Below the pieces are notes generated by a model. It searched no databases, was not told the DNA's origin, and saw only the letters and a program-made list of their open reading frames with translations. This document shows positions 21,395 to 32,493 of a DNA stretch of 64,000 nucleotides, piece by piece (within the stretch, counting starts at the first letter, position 1; each line of letters begins with the position of its first letter). The DNA is from Pleurodeles waltl (Eukaryota; Chordata; Amphibia; Caudata; Salamandridae): contig NC_090444.1 in NCBI RefSeq assembly GCF_031143425.1, positions 59,887,533-59,951,532 of the forward strand. The letters run 5' to 3'. The translations under genes and the position numbers were made by a program.

Positions 21395-24300
21395 TGTGAG
21401 AAAGTAGCCTCTTTCTAGCCTTGTTACCCCCACTTTTGGCCTGTTTGTGAGTATATGGCAGGGTGTTTTCACTGTCTCACTGGGATCCTGCTAGCCAGGG
21501 CCCAGTGCTCATAGTGAAGACCTTATGTTGTCAGTGTGTTTGTTATGTGTCACTGGGACCCTGCTAGCCAGGACCCCAGTGCTCATAAGTTTGTGGCCTA
21601 TATGTGTTCCCTGTGTGATGCCTAACTGTCTCACTGAGGCTCTGCTAACCAGAACCTCAGTGGTTATGCTCTCTCTGCTTTACAAATTTGTCACTAAAAG
21701 GCTAGTGACTAAATTTACCAATTTACATTGGCATACTGGTACACCCATATAATTCCCTAGTATATGGTACTGAGGAACCCAGGGTATTGGGGTTCCAGGA
21801 GATCCCTATGGACTGCAGCATTTCTTTTGCCACCCATAGGGAGCTATGACAATTCTTACACAGGCCTGCCAGTGCAGCCTCAGTGAAATAATGTCCACGT
21901 TATTTCACAGCCATTTACCACTGCACTTAAGTAACTTATAAGTCACCTAAATGTCTAACCTTCACCTGGTGAAGGTTGCGTGCAAAGTTACTTAGTGTGT
22001 GGGCACCCTGGCACTAGCCAAGGTGCCCCCACATCGTTCAGGGCAAATTCACCGGACTTTGTGAGTGCGGGGACACCATTACACGCGTGCACTGTACATA
22101 GGTCACCACCTATGCACAGCGTCACAATGGTAACTCCAAACATGGCCATGTAACATGTCTAAGATCATGGAATTGTCACCCCAATGCCATTCTGGCACTG
22201 GGGGGACAATTCCATGATTCCCCCGGGTCTCTAGCACAGAACCCGGGTACTGCCAAACTGCCTTTCCGGGGTCTCCACTGCAGCTGCTGCTGCTGCCAAC
22301 CCCTCAGACAGGTTTCTGCCCTCCTGGGGTCCAGGTAGTCCTGGCCCAGGAAGGCAGAACAAAGGACTTCCTCTGAGAGAGGGTGTAACACCCTCTCCCT
22401 TTGGAAATAGGTGTGAAGGCTGGGGAGGAGTATCCTCCCCCAGCCTCTGGAAATGCTTTGATGGGCACAGATGGTGCCCATCTCTGCATAAGCCAGTCTA
22501 CACCGGTTCAGGGATCCCCCAGCCCTGCTCTGGCACGAAACTGGACAAAGGAAAGGGGAGTGACCACTCCCCTGACCTGCACCTCTCATGGGAGGTGCCC
22601 AGAGCTCCTCCAGTGTGTCCCAGACCTCTGCCATCTTGGAAACAGAGGTGTTTGTGGCACACTGGACTGCTCTGAGTGGCCAGTGCCAGCAGGTGACGTC
22701 AGAGGCTCCTTCTGATAGGCTCTTACCTCTCTTTTGGTAGCCAATCCTCCTTCGTAGGTAGCTAAACCTCCTTTTTTGGCTATTTAGGGTCTCTGCTTTG
22801 GGGATCTCACCAGATAACGAATGCAAGAGCTCACCAGAGTTCCTCTGCATCTCCCTCTTCACCTTCTGCCAAAGGATCGACCGCTGACTGCTCAGGACGC
22901 CTGCAAAACCGCAACAAAGTAGCAAGACGACTACAAGCAACCTTGTATCGCTTCATCCTGCCGGCTTTCTCGACTGTTTCCAGGTGGTGCATGCTCTGGG
23001 GGTAGCCTGCCTCCTCTCTGCACCAGGAGCTCTGAAGAAATCTCCCGTGGGTCGACGGAGTCTTCCCCCTGCAACCACAGGCAACAAAAGACTGCATCAC
23101 CGGTCCTCTGCGTCCCCTCTCAGCACGACGAGCGTGGTCCCTGGAACTCAGCAACTCTGTCCCAGTGACTCCCACAGTCCAGTGACTCTCCAGTCCAAGT
23201 TTGGTGGAGGTGAGTCCTTGCCTCCCCACGCTAGACTGCATTGCTGGGTACCGCGTGATTTGCAGCTGCTCCAGATCCTGTGCACTCTTCCAGGATTTCC
23301 TTCATGCACAGCCAAGCCTGGGTCCCCGACACTCTAACCTGCAGTGCACAACCTTCTGAGTTGTCCTCTGGCGTCGTGGGACTCCATTTTGTGACTTCGG
23401 GTGGACTCTGGTTCACTTTTCTTCTAAGTACCTGTTCAGGTACTTCTGCGGGTGCTGCCTGCTTGTTTGAGGGCTCCCTTACTTGCTGGGTGCCCCCACT
23501 GTCTCCTCATCCAAGTGGCGACATCCTGGTCCCTCCTGGGCTACAGTAGCATCCAAAAACCCTAACCGCAACCCTTGCAGCTAGCAAGGCTTGTTTGAGG
23601 TCTTTCTGTGTGGGAACACCTCTGCAAGCTTCAGCACGACGTGGGACATCCATCCTCCAAAGAGGAAGTTCCTAGTCCTCTTCGTTCTTGCAGAACACCA
23701 AGCTTCTTCCAACAGGTGGCAGCTTCCTTGCACCCTCAGCTGGCATTTCTTGGGCTCCTGCCCACTCTCGACACTGTCGCGACTCTTGGATTTGGTCCCC
23801 TTGTCTTACAGGTACTCAGGTCCGGAAATCCACTGTTGTTGCATTGCTGGTGTTTGTTCTTCCTGCAGAATTCCCCTATCACGACTTCTGTGCTCTCTGG
23901 GGGTAGTAGGTACACTTAAACCTACCTTTCAGGGTCTTGGGGTGGGCTATTTTTCTAACCCTCACTGTTTTCTTACAGTCCCAGCGACCCTCTACAAGCT
24001 CACATAGGTTTGGGGTCCATTCGTGGTTCGCATTTCACTTTTGGAGTATATGGTTTGTGTTGCCCCTATACCTATGTGCTCCTATTGCAATCTATTGTAA
24101 CTTTACACTGCTTGCATTACTTCCTTTTGCTATTACTGCATATTTTTGGTATTGTGTACATATATCTTGTGTATATATCTTATCCTCATACTGAGGGTAC
24201 TCACTGAGATAATTTTGGCATATTGTCATAAAAATAAAGTACCTTTATTTTTAGTGTATCTGTGTATTGTGTTTTCTTATGATATTGTGCATATGACACC

Positions 24301-24478
24301 AGTGGTATAGTAGGAGCTTTACATGTCTCCTAGTTCAGCCTAAGCTGCTTTGCCATAGCTACCTTCTAACAGCCTAAGCTGCTAGAAACACCTCTTCTAC
24401 ACTAATAAGGGATAACTGGACCCGGCACAAGGTGTAAGTACCTCTAGTACCCACTACAAGTCAGGCCAGCCTCCTACA
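21395..24478 (+). mobile_element. Solo LTR (3,084 bp) of the Gmr1-like Gypsy family, TSD CTATT
   Basis: It starts TGTGAGAAAGTAGCC and ends CAGCCTCCTACA, flanked on both sides by CTATT (21,390-21,394 and 24,479-24,483). Collinear with the LTR of the Gmr1-like element at 44,974-47,953 in the opposite orientation: shared blocks include GCTGCAGCATTTCTTTTGCC-like sequence, GTTATTTCAC, CAATTCCATGAT and the AATAAAGTACCTTTATTTTT polyadenylation region near 24,232. There is no internal region, so this is a solo LTR from unequal recombination. The 254-codon minus frame inside it (22,176-22,940) is not conserved between LTR copies. Confidence 0.92.
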
Positions 24479-24483
24479 CTATT

Positions 24484-25009
24484 CCTGCTTACATTTCACT
24501 CACTTTGACTTGCTTTACTGGCCCTTGTCAAATACAACACCACACAATTCAATGCCACACAATTCCACACCACTAACATAATTCCAGTACACACAATTTC
24601 ACTCCACACCAAACCACATCCTTCCACTCCATGACACGCAATTCTACTACACACAACATACATCCAAAACACCCACAAAATTCCACATCCTACTATATAA
24701 TCCAATGCCACGCCACATAAATCCCCTTCACGCCACTCCACAACACATACCACTCCACATAATTACATTCCATGACACACAATCCCACTCAACTTAATTC
24801 CACTACACACAATACCACATAATTCCTATCCACATAATTCCAATACACATAGCTCCACGCAATGCCACACAATTCAAGCACACACAATTCCACTCAAACC
24901 CACATAATTCCACACCACATAATTGCAATCCATACAATATAATTCAATATCATTACACATAGTTCCAATCCAAGGCACTACACATTAATCCATACCTCTC
25001 AACATAATT
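24484..25009. repeat. Degenerate short tandem repeat, CACATAATTCCA-like
   Basis: More than thirty loose copies of CACACAATTCCACT / CACATAATTCCA with variable spacing. Low complexity, non-coding. Confidence 0.8.
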
Positions 25010-25258
25010 ACACTCTGGCGCTATTAAATGTCAACACTCCGAGTAGCAAGGTAGCGTACTCTTGAATCCACCCCGTCCTCTTTAATCCACTCCCAGACAC
25101 TCTGCGCCCTTTTAGCTCTCTTTTGTGGGTTCCTTCTTTCTTCCTTTGTCAGTTTTCCATCTTTCACTTCCTTTGTCTTTCCCCTTTGTGTGTTTTTCCC
25201 TCTCTTGCTTGCAGAAAGCATCGGCCCACTGGCAATCACTGGATCAAATTAAGCACTG
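25010..25258 (-). repeat. Truncated, diverged relative of the hAT MITE
   Basis: It ends CAAATTAAGCACTGGG like the MITE at 28,301-28,615 and shares TTTAGCTCTC, CTTTCTTCCTTTGTC-like and CTTGCTTGCAG blocks in the same order. The left terminal repeat is missing. Confidence 0.55.
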
Positions 25259-25328
25259 GGTGCTGCCCCTCGTTCACCAGGTCTGTGCATCTCCAGTGTC
25301 TTAAGGTCTCATTCTGATGTGTTGTTTA

Positions 25329-25401
<73 letters not shown>

Positions 25402-25436
25402 TAGATAGATAGATATAGATATCTATATATATATAT
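25329..25436. repeat. (TA)n-(GA)n-(GATA)n microsatellite
   Basis: GTGTGTGTATATATA passes into about 27 TA units, then GA repeats, GATA repeats and a final TATATA. Standard compound microsatellite. Confidence 0.95.
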
Positions 25437-25466
25437 GTTTGTGGTTATGTATATCCCACAATTCAA

Positions 25467-26440
25467 TGTATTTTTAAGCTCTCTCATGGCTGGAACTTTT
25501 GTTTTACAGCTGAGAGTAGCTTGTGTTTTAAGGACCTTGTTTGTAACATTATTGCAGTGGGCCTGCCAGGCCTGAAAATGTGTAAGGCACTACACCCTTT
25601 TGGGGTTACATTTATGGTTATACTGCATTCCTTTCTGACAATCTGTATTCATGCCATTATGCCCTCTGGGGCTGACTATATGGTTACATGACCAAGTTTC
25701 TTACAAATGCTATTTTCATTATTGTGTCCTCCAGTGTCCTCTAGGGGGTATTCTGAGCATTACAGTCAAGATACTACAATATTTACTGCACTCAGAAACT
25801 TGCCCCATAATGCTTTGTGGGGCATTCTTTTCATAGCATATTTTTGCCCGTAACTCACTGTGTCATGGACCTAGTACAACGGGATCCCCATTAAGATTTC
25901 TAGTACAGGCACTCTGTCTAGGGCCTCTCTGGGTCCCCACACTAGGTTGAGAGGGACACAAAATAATATCCCCCACCAGTCAGTGTATTTTTAAGTTCTC
26001 TCATGGCTGGAACTTTTGTTTTACAGATGGGCGTAGTATGTGTATTAAGGGGCTTTTTTGTAATATTACTCTAGTAGGCCTGCTAAGCCTGAAAATGTGT
26101 AATACACTATGCTTTCTAGGGGCTAAATATATGGTTACACTGCATTACATTATGCCATTCTGTTTTCATGTGGTTATGCCCTTTAGGGGCTGACTATATG
26201 GTTACATGACCATGTGTCTTACAAATGTGATTTTTATTGTGGAGCCCTCTAGTGGCTATTCTGAGCATTACAGTCAAGATACTACATTATTTACTGCACT
26301 TGGAATCTCGCCCCATAATGCTTTGTGGGGACATTCCTTTTACAAAACATCTTTGCCCATCACTCACCACACAATGTGCTCTTTCTGTCTAGGTCACCTC
26401 TGGGTCCCCATACTTGATTGGGGTGGACCCCAAAATAATA
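25467..26440. repeat. 517-bp tandem dimer
   Basis: Copy 1 starts at 25,467 and copy 2 at 25,984, both with TGTATTTTTAAG and CTCTCATGGCTGGAACTTTT. They share, in order, CCTGAAAATGTGTAA, TGACTATATGGTTACATGAC, CATTACAGTCAAGATACTAC, GCCCCATAATGCTTTGTGGG and CTGGGTCCCCA. Copy 2 has small deletions and ends near 26,440. It looks like a two-unit remnant of a satellite or an old tandem duplication. Confidence 0.85.
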
Positions 26441-26559
26441 ATATACAAATATAATAAATAATGGCAATATTTTCATTTTTTGCTAAAGATGGAGGAAGAA
26501 GGTAAATAGAAGTGCTTTAGTGATATGCAGGGCCATTGGTATTATGTGGCAGAGTGTAC

Positions 26560-26690
26560 CAAATTATGCAGCAGGGTTGACCAAATTTATGTGGCAAGGA
26601 AAGTCCAGTTATGCATTTACAACACCAATAGCTCTAATTCAAGCAAATGGGAGACCTATTGCATTGCAAATGCTTGTTTTATTTCCATGT
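26560..26690. repeat. Diverged partial copy of the 11,038-11,568 insertion family
   Basis: AGTCCAGTTATGCATTTACA, ATAGCTCTAATTCAAGCAAA and GCATTGCAAATGC match the right end of the insertion in the LINE (AGTCCGGTTAGGAGTTTACA and so on). Only the last 100 bp or so is present. Confidence 0.6.
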
Positions 26691-27400
26691 ATTACACCCA
26701 TCTCTCACCACTCTGCCATCACCCCTTCCCATCTCATCTCTCTACTTACACTATTACTTCTCTGCCACTTCTGTCAGTTTGTAAATGTGCTTTCACTAAA
26801 TTGCCCCATCCCTTTCCCTTTCTTTGTCTCCTGCTCTCATTCAGTCTCCATCTTATGATCTCCTTCTCGTGCTCTTTTTCCCATCTTTTGACTTTTCTCT
26901 TTCTTTATCTATCTTTTAAGCCCATCATTTCCATTTCCATTCTCTTTCCACTTCCTTTGTTCTGTCTCTTTGTTGCTTCTTTTTAAGTATGTATTTTTCT
27001 ATCCCTGTGTTTTTAGCTTTCTTTTTGCCTTCTCCATATCTTGGTTTTCCTTTTTTATTTTCTTTCTTTTGCTGTTATTTTTCTAAACTATTTATTTTGT
27101 TTTCTTGTTCTTTCTTCTCCCTGACTTCCCATCCCTGCTATTCTGTGCCTTGTGATTTCCCACCCTCTTTTATCTCTCAGTTTTCCACCCTTTTTCTTTT
27201 CCATTCATCATTTCCATTACCTCTATGTTTACATCTCTTTCTATTTTCATTTTCCACACTCTCCCTTCTTATATTTTCTCGATTTCTGTGCCTTTGTCAG
27301 TCACATTTGGAGTCCTTACTCTCCAACACCTCTTTCCCCTCTGCCCTGCTGTTAGTCTCTTTTCTAGGTTGTTTTTGAACTTTAGTGCTGAGATCAAAGT
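26690..27400. repeat. Polypyrimidine-rich tract (about 700 bp)
   Basis: The plus strand is dominated by TTTC, CCTT and CTCT runs, with few purines. The open frames across it (Ser/Phe/Leu-rich) follow from lack of purine-rich stop codons. No gene. Confidence 0.8.
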
Positions 27401-28300
27401 TGAGAAGGAGGCTTGTAGATATCACACTCACACTTGCAACAGGATGGAAGAGCAAACGTGCCCCTCATTTCTCCACAGCCCCTCACTCACATACATTTGA
27501 TTTGTTTTAAAGGTTGGCTTTACTGATCCACTCAGCTACCACATAAAATACAAATCCGTTCTTTGCAGCAGGCATAATAACCCTTTGCACTACTTTATGG
27601 TGTCAAAACTGCCCCTAGACAAATCTTTGATCTCTCTCTCTCTCTAGCAGGAGTATTAATCACAAGATTTATCTTGACATATTTATCGCTGCCTGGAAGC
27701 TGGACGCACAAGGAACTCTGCTGCAGGTGATTTTAAATAGTAAATTATTGCTAAACACAGCGCCCCCTGAGGTCAGTGCCCCTTTCGCTGCCAGCACCCA
27801 GTGCGACCGCACCTGTCGTACAGCCCTGTCTGCACACACACAGGTGCTACATTCGTGCTAGCATTACAAGCGTCACACACCACATGTGCACGATTGCAAG
27901 GTTCCCTCACACACAGAGTTGTTATAGCACAGACAGTAACAGTGAAGGCATCCCTGCACAGGATAGGTTCCACATGGGCACAAGACGCCCCTGTTCACAG
28001 AACAGGTGCCCCACAGATAACAGCAACGTAAGCTTCCCTCACACAGACACAGAAAATGATGCAGGGTGGGCAGGGGCGTATCTATCTAAGAATGCTTTGG
28101 GGGGAGTGACCTTAGGATTTTCCAGTGATCACTCTTGCATGTTCAGTCAAAATATACGACAACCAGGACATGAGGGGGTGTAAGGTGCAGAGGAGAGGCA
28201 GAGAAGTGTGAATTTTCAGGGGTACAGGGTGGCAGGTATACAATACTTTGTGAAGAAACCAAGATTCTTGAAAGCCTTCAAAACAGATGGTAGGGAGAGA
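27401..28300. other. No gene recognised
   Basis: Contains a short CTCTCTCTCT run near 27,633, a GCGCCCCCTGAGG block near 27,760 and CACACACA-rich stretches. I cannot assign it to an element. Confidence 0.3.
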
Positions 28301-28615
28301 CAGTGCTTAATTTGTAATTAAAAAGGTGCTGGCGCCCAAAGCTCTCCTCTGAAACACGCGGCTGCTGCAATTACATGTGCGAACACGGAATACTGAGGCA
28401 GCGTAATCTTGAAGCCATCTTAGGCCTCTTCAATCCATTTAAAGTCACTCCCTTCCCCTTCAGCTCTCTCTTGCAGCTTTCTGCTTTCTTCCTTAGTCTT
28501 TCCCATATGTGTCTTTTGCTTGCAGTAAATGCTTGAAGCAGAAAAATAAGTGCCCGCCCTCAAAAATAAGTGCCGATGCTCCGCACAGGAAACAACAAGC
28601 ACAAATTAAGCACTG
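28301..28615 (-). mobile_element. hAT-type MITE, second copy (315 bp)
   Basis: Ends CAGTGCTTAATTTG and CAAATTAAGCACTG as in the copy at 11,773-12,116, but the body is inverted relative to it (AAATAAGTGC and CTGAGGCAGCGTAATC blocks read on the other strand). The flanks GGGAGAGA and GGGAGGGA match at 7 of 8 positions, a slightly decayed TSD. Confidence 0.85.
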
Positions 28616-28936
28616 GGGAGGGAGAAGAAAGAGATAAACAGAAACAGACCGAAAGAGAGAGAATGCATGTTTTCGTCTGTATGTGTTTTAAAAATCCTGT
28701 TGAAATACGACAGAGAGCTCACCACACCTGACAGAGAGATCCTGTACCCAAGTATTTACTACAGAATACATTTATTAGGTGGGTGTAACACCCCAAACAC
28801 CCCCCTTTAAGCTATGCCCCTGCGCATGGGCCGTAGTAATAAAAACTAATGTTGCACAACGAATGTAGAGCAGCTGTGCAGGCCTCCTTTACACGAAATA
28901 GATACAGTAGTGGAATGTTCCCTTACATCACAGCTA

Positions 28937-30615
28937 TAGGGTGACCAGAATTTAAAAATAAAAAAAAAACAGGACATTTCATAAAAATAGAAAAAGGACC
29001 ACAATTTGACTTCAACACGCAGGGGCACTAAGAACATAAATAAAGTGCAGTTTTTGAAGCCAATATCATGCCTGTTAATAGTGCGTTCACAACGTGCAAG
29101 TCGCTGCCCCCCACTGAAACAGTTCTCCATGGGATAGACCATTGCAATTAAAGTGGTTTGACCATGGCGTAGCCTTTTATTCGTATAGTCACATAGTATC
29201 AGAAAGAAATGATGTCCATGGTTAAGCAGACATTATTGCTATGAGAATACAGAACAAAATAGAGAACATAAGATCATCAAAAACAGCAATATTGTGCAAG
29301 CAGTACAACAGTTGTCTCCTCCTTCCATTAAAGCGCAACACTTCAGCATGCAAAAAGTGCAGGAAGGCCCCTTTCCTCATCCATCAACCACGCCCTCATC
29401 CAAAGGCATTCGGGGCATATCTTAGTAGCAACTTTTCCTCCATCACACAGAGGGATGGGCAATACCAGCAGTTCCAAACCAACACATACCCTGGGCACCG
29501 CATTGCACACCGGCCCTGCCGGGGTACCTTTCACCAGGCAAAATCCATAAAAAATGTTAAACTCCAGGATTCCCGGGGTAGAGCAGAAAGGTCCAGGACC
29601 ACCGGCAGGTCAGTCCCCCCCTCCTGCCTGCCCAGTGCCCACACAAATCAACACCTCTCCAAGGGGAAAGTTCAGTAGATCTGTCCAAATTTTTGGGTAG
29701 CCCCCTTTTGCTGCTGCAAGAAATTCCGCAACAGGGCAAGGAGGTTACTGGCGATCCCTCACTCCCCACTGCCACTACCAGAGAGTCTCAGTAATGCCAC
29801 TAAGAAAGTGTGACTGCTTCATACAGAGCTTGTGGCCCACCGATGCACCCCATCACTAAGTGACTGCTCTCTATCAATATGACACTACACCATGGGCGCC
29901 ACCAAATATACTGCTGCCACAGCTTCTCCGCTGGGTACAAGTTCACTGGCTGACTGCACCTGCATTTTCATACCATGACCTCGCTGCCAGGCTACCCACC
30001 ACTCTAGATGCCTGGAATGAATTTTAATTTGGCAGTGAATATTCCAACCAATCTTAATTTCCTCCCCAGTAGGAGAGGTAACAACTGACCACCCACTACC
30101 AGGGATGGTTGTAGTCTACCATGTTCCTTTGGCAACTTCGTAACTTACCCAGGACTCTGCATCCAATGGAGAGATCCTTTTACTAACAGGTCTCTCCGCC
30201 TTCTTGAACCCAGAGTCAATTCCTTGCCTGATGGTACATCATGATGTTGCTGTTTAACCACAGAAACAACAATAGCGAATAAAGTGGCAGACATAAAAAG
30301 ATAGATAAGAAATCACCCGGAAACAAAGAAGAACACCCCACTGATGGCACCGCACTGACGTGTGACAAAAATAACCAACACCCTTTTATCAAAGCTTCGC
30401 CCTACTGCTACTTGCTGTGGGAACCTAGAACGTAAACTGCTTTCTTATAACAGCTGCTAAATATCCCTGCTTTGGAAAACATGGAAAGCACCTCCCTCTG
30501 TTTTTAGACGACCCTTTGTAAAAACCGGGACATGAGCTACATTTCTCGAAATCTGCCGGGACAAGAGGTGAAAAACCAGGATTGTCCCAGGAAAACGGGA
30601 CACCTGGTCACCCTA
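28937..30615. mobile_element. hAT-like element, about 1.68 kb, old
   Basis: TAGGGTGACCAG at 28,937-28,948 and CTGGTCACCCTA at 30,604-30,615 form a perfect 12-bp terminal inverted repeat, followed inward at the right by GTCCCGTTTTCC-type sequence on the minus strand. The 8-bp flanks (CACAGCTA, CTTAGGTA) match only at 5 of 8 positions, so the TSD is weak support. No transposase frame. The left duplication boundary at 29,861 cuts through it. Confidence 0.5.
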
Positions 30616-32261
30616 CTTAGGTACTGCACTGGCGGGAACTATGCAAGCCCTCCTCACACTAGGTACGAACACCATGGGCAGCAGCTCAAGAAGCCTCCCT
30701 CACTCACGGGTAGAGCACAGAAACCAAGTCTTCCTCACAAAGGGCCATATGTACGAATACTTTTTCCCATAGACACAAAATGGGTAAAACCCTTTGCTAC
30801 ATCTGGCCCAAAAACTGTTAAACAGCGGCCCGGAACACAGTTAGTCTTGGTTGCATCAGATGCTTCCGACTACAATTATTAAATGCGTGTTGAAGGCCTT
30901 AGCGGTGGGGAAGGGATGGGCTGGCTTGTAGGGCAATCAGATAGTGCCCTGTAGGCTTGTCTGACAGGTAAGCGTGCGGGTCTGATGTTTTTGGCTGTTT
31001 GTGGTCTGTTTTATGGTCTAGTGGATCTATTTCTACTCTTGATTTCCTCATGTCAAAACAAACATTGTCTTCAGCAAGCTCAAATCCATGCAGTCTTCCA
31101 TACATTGCAAAGCACCAATATCGCGTATCGAGTTCAAAACTGCCCCAATTTACAAACACTGGCCACTATTTTAGCATCCTCATACACTAACAGGCCATTT
31201 TTCTTTGTTGCCAAGCACATTTATCATCCCAGCCCACCCCTGAGTGGGACTCTGACAGCTTTCGATAAGGTGACAATATCTTCGGAACCAAAACCCAGAC
31301 CGGGGACTGACATAGAAGTAGGACTAACTGTTGACACTCACCATGGCCAAGGAGAGGCGTGCGTTATAGCACCCACCAATACAGAAGGACTATACTGCCA
31401 CACCCAACACACCTATTGAAAAATACTACATATACAGAACACTTGGTGCTCTTAGGTGCTGTGCGCTTCTTTCCATTTCATGAACATTGAACAAGCCCAA
31501 GAAGAAGAGGGAAGATTTGAAGTTGTCTATATGACACATAAAAAGCATAACCCCACCTTTGCTTTGTATTCTGGGACCTGTGGTCCTGTATTTATAATGG
31601 TAGAAGAGCCAGAGGGCAAAAAATGAAAAAAAGGAATGCGTAAGCCTCAAAGTGTATTTTCATAGGAAATTTAAAAAGTACATTCAGGCTCACCTACCTG
31701 AGTTGATCCATAGATTTTGTGGAAACCCCCCTCACCCATGCTGTGCTGAGATCCAGAGCATGCCTGACCCTGGCTGATGGGCTCATGTGACAATCATTCA
31801 CTCCTCTTTAGCCCCTGCTGTGCTGCCTCAATGAGGAGAGGCAGTGAATAGGGCTACCACCGGTTCGGTATTTCAATATCTCAGCCAGTACAAAAATGAG
31901 CAAAATCACCTAAAGCGGGAATTTTTAGCCTTTATCTGTACATACTTCAAACAACTAATATAAATAGCGCTTTTAAATGTGTCCATGAGCTGTGTTAATG
32001 ATTTATGACTAATAAAGTAAACAATGGCAGAAAAGTGATGTTACAAATCAATACATTTGATTGTGTTTGAAGTTCTGTTGAGTATCCTATCTCACGCCCA
32101 GGGCCTTGGCAGACTCATAAAACAACAAATGGTTATTTGTCTACTAGAAAGGTGGAAACCCCAGCAGCACAGGAAGAAACTATTTAAAGAATTAATCTTG
32201 TTCCTGAGGACAACCTGGCCTTTCTATAAAAAAAGTGACATATATTGATTTACACAAAAAG
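30616..32261. other. No gene recognised (duplicated)
   Basis: Open frames such as 30,899-31,159 (minus) and 30,985-31,419 (plus) are present in both copies of the duplication, but only because the DNA is nearly identical. Neither resembles a known protein. Confidence 0.3.
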
Positions 32262-32493
32262 TGTGGGGACGCCAGGGTAGTGTCCGGCTGGCAACGTGGT
32301 AAATAAAGCATCCCTTTCCTTGAGGCTGACTTACCACCCACCCCACACCTATCCATCACAGGCGTCACCAGTCAGGTGACCCCACCCAAGAAAGAGGCCG
32401 GGCGCACATGCCCTGGGTGAGTTACACCTCCAGAGTAGCAGTGTCTTTGTTGTTATGTTATTAGCATGGGGGCCTAGGGCCCATGACACAACA
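32262..32493 (+). repeat. Short Gypsy-type LTR (232 bp) followed by a primer-binding-like site
   Basis: Starts TGTGGGGACGCCAGGG and ends CCATGACACAACA, with AATAAA at about 32,303. It is followed by TTGGCGACGAGGAGGGC, a start-of-internal-region sequence common in several Gypsy lineages (TGGCGACGAGG primer-binding type). The internal region is gone within about 100 bp. Duplicated at 56,334-56,565. Confidence 0.55.

Noticed and set aside
22176..22940. 254-codon minus-strand open frame
   Set aside because: It lies wholly inside the solo LTR and is not kept open in the homologous part of the LTR at 44,974-47,953.
26525..27378. Overlapping Phe/Ser/Leu-rich frames that look like membrane proteins
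   Set aside because: Polypyrimidine tract gives hydrophobic codons without function.
28929..30623. Perfect 8-bp target duplication for the 1.68-kb hAT-like element
   Set aside because: The flanks agree at only 5 of 8 positions, so I do not count it as proof.
30899..31419. Frames conserved between 30.9-31.4 kb and 55.0-55.5 kb
   Set aside because: Conservation is due to the recent duplication of DNA, not to selection on protein.
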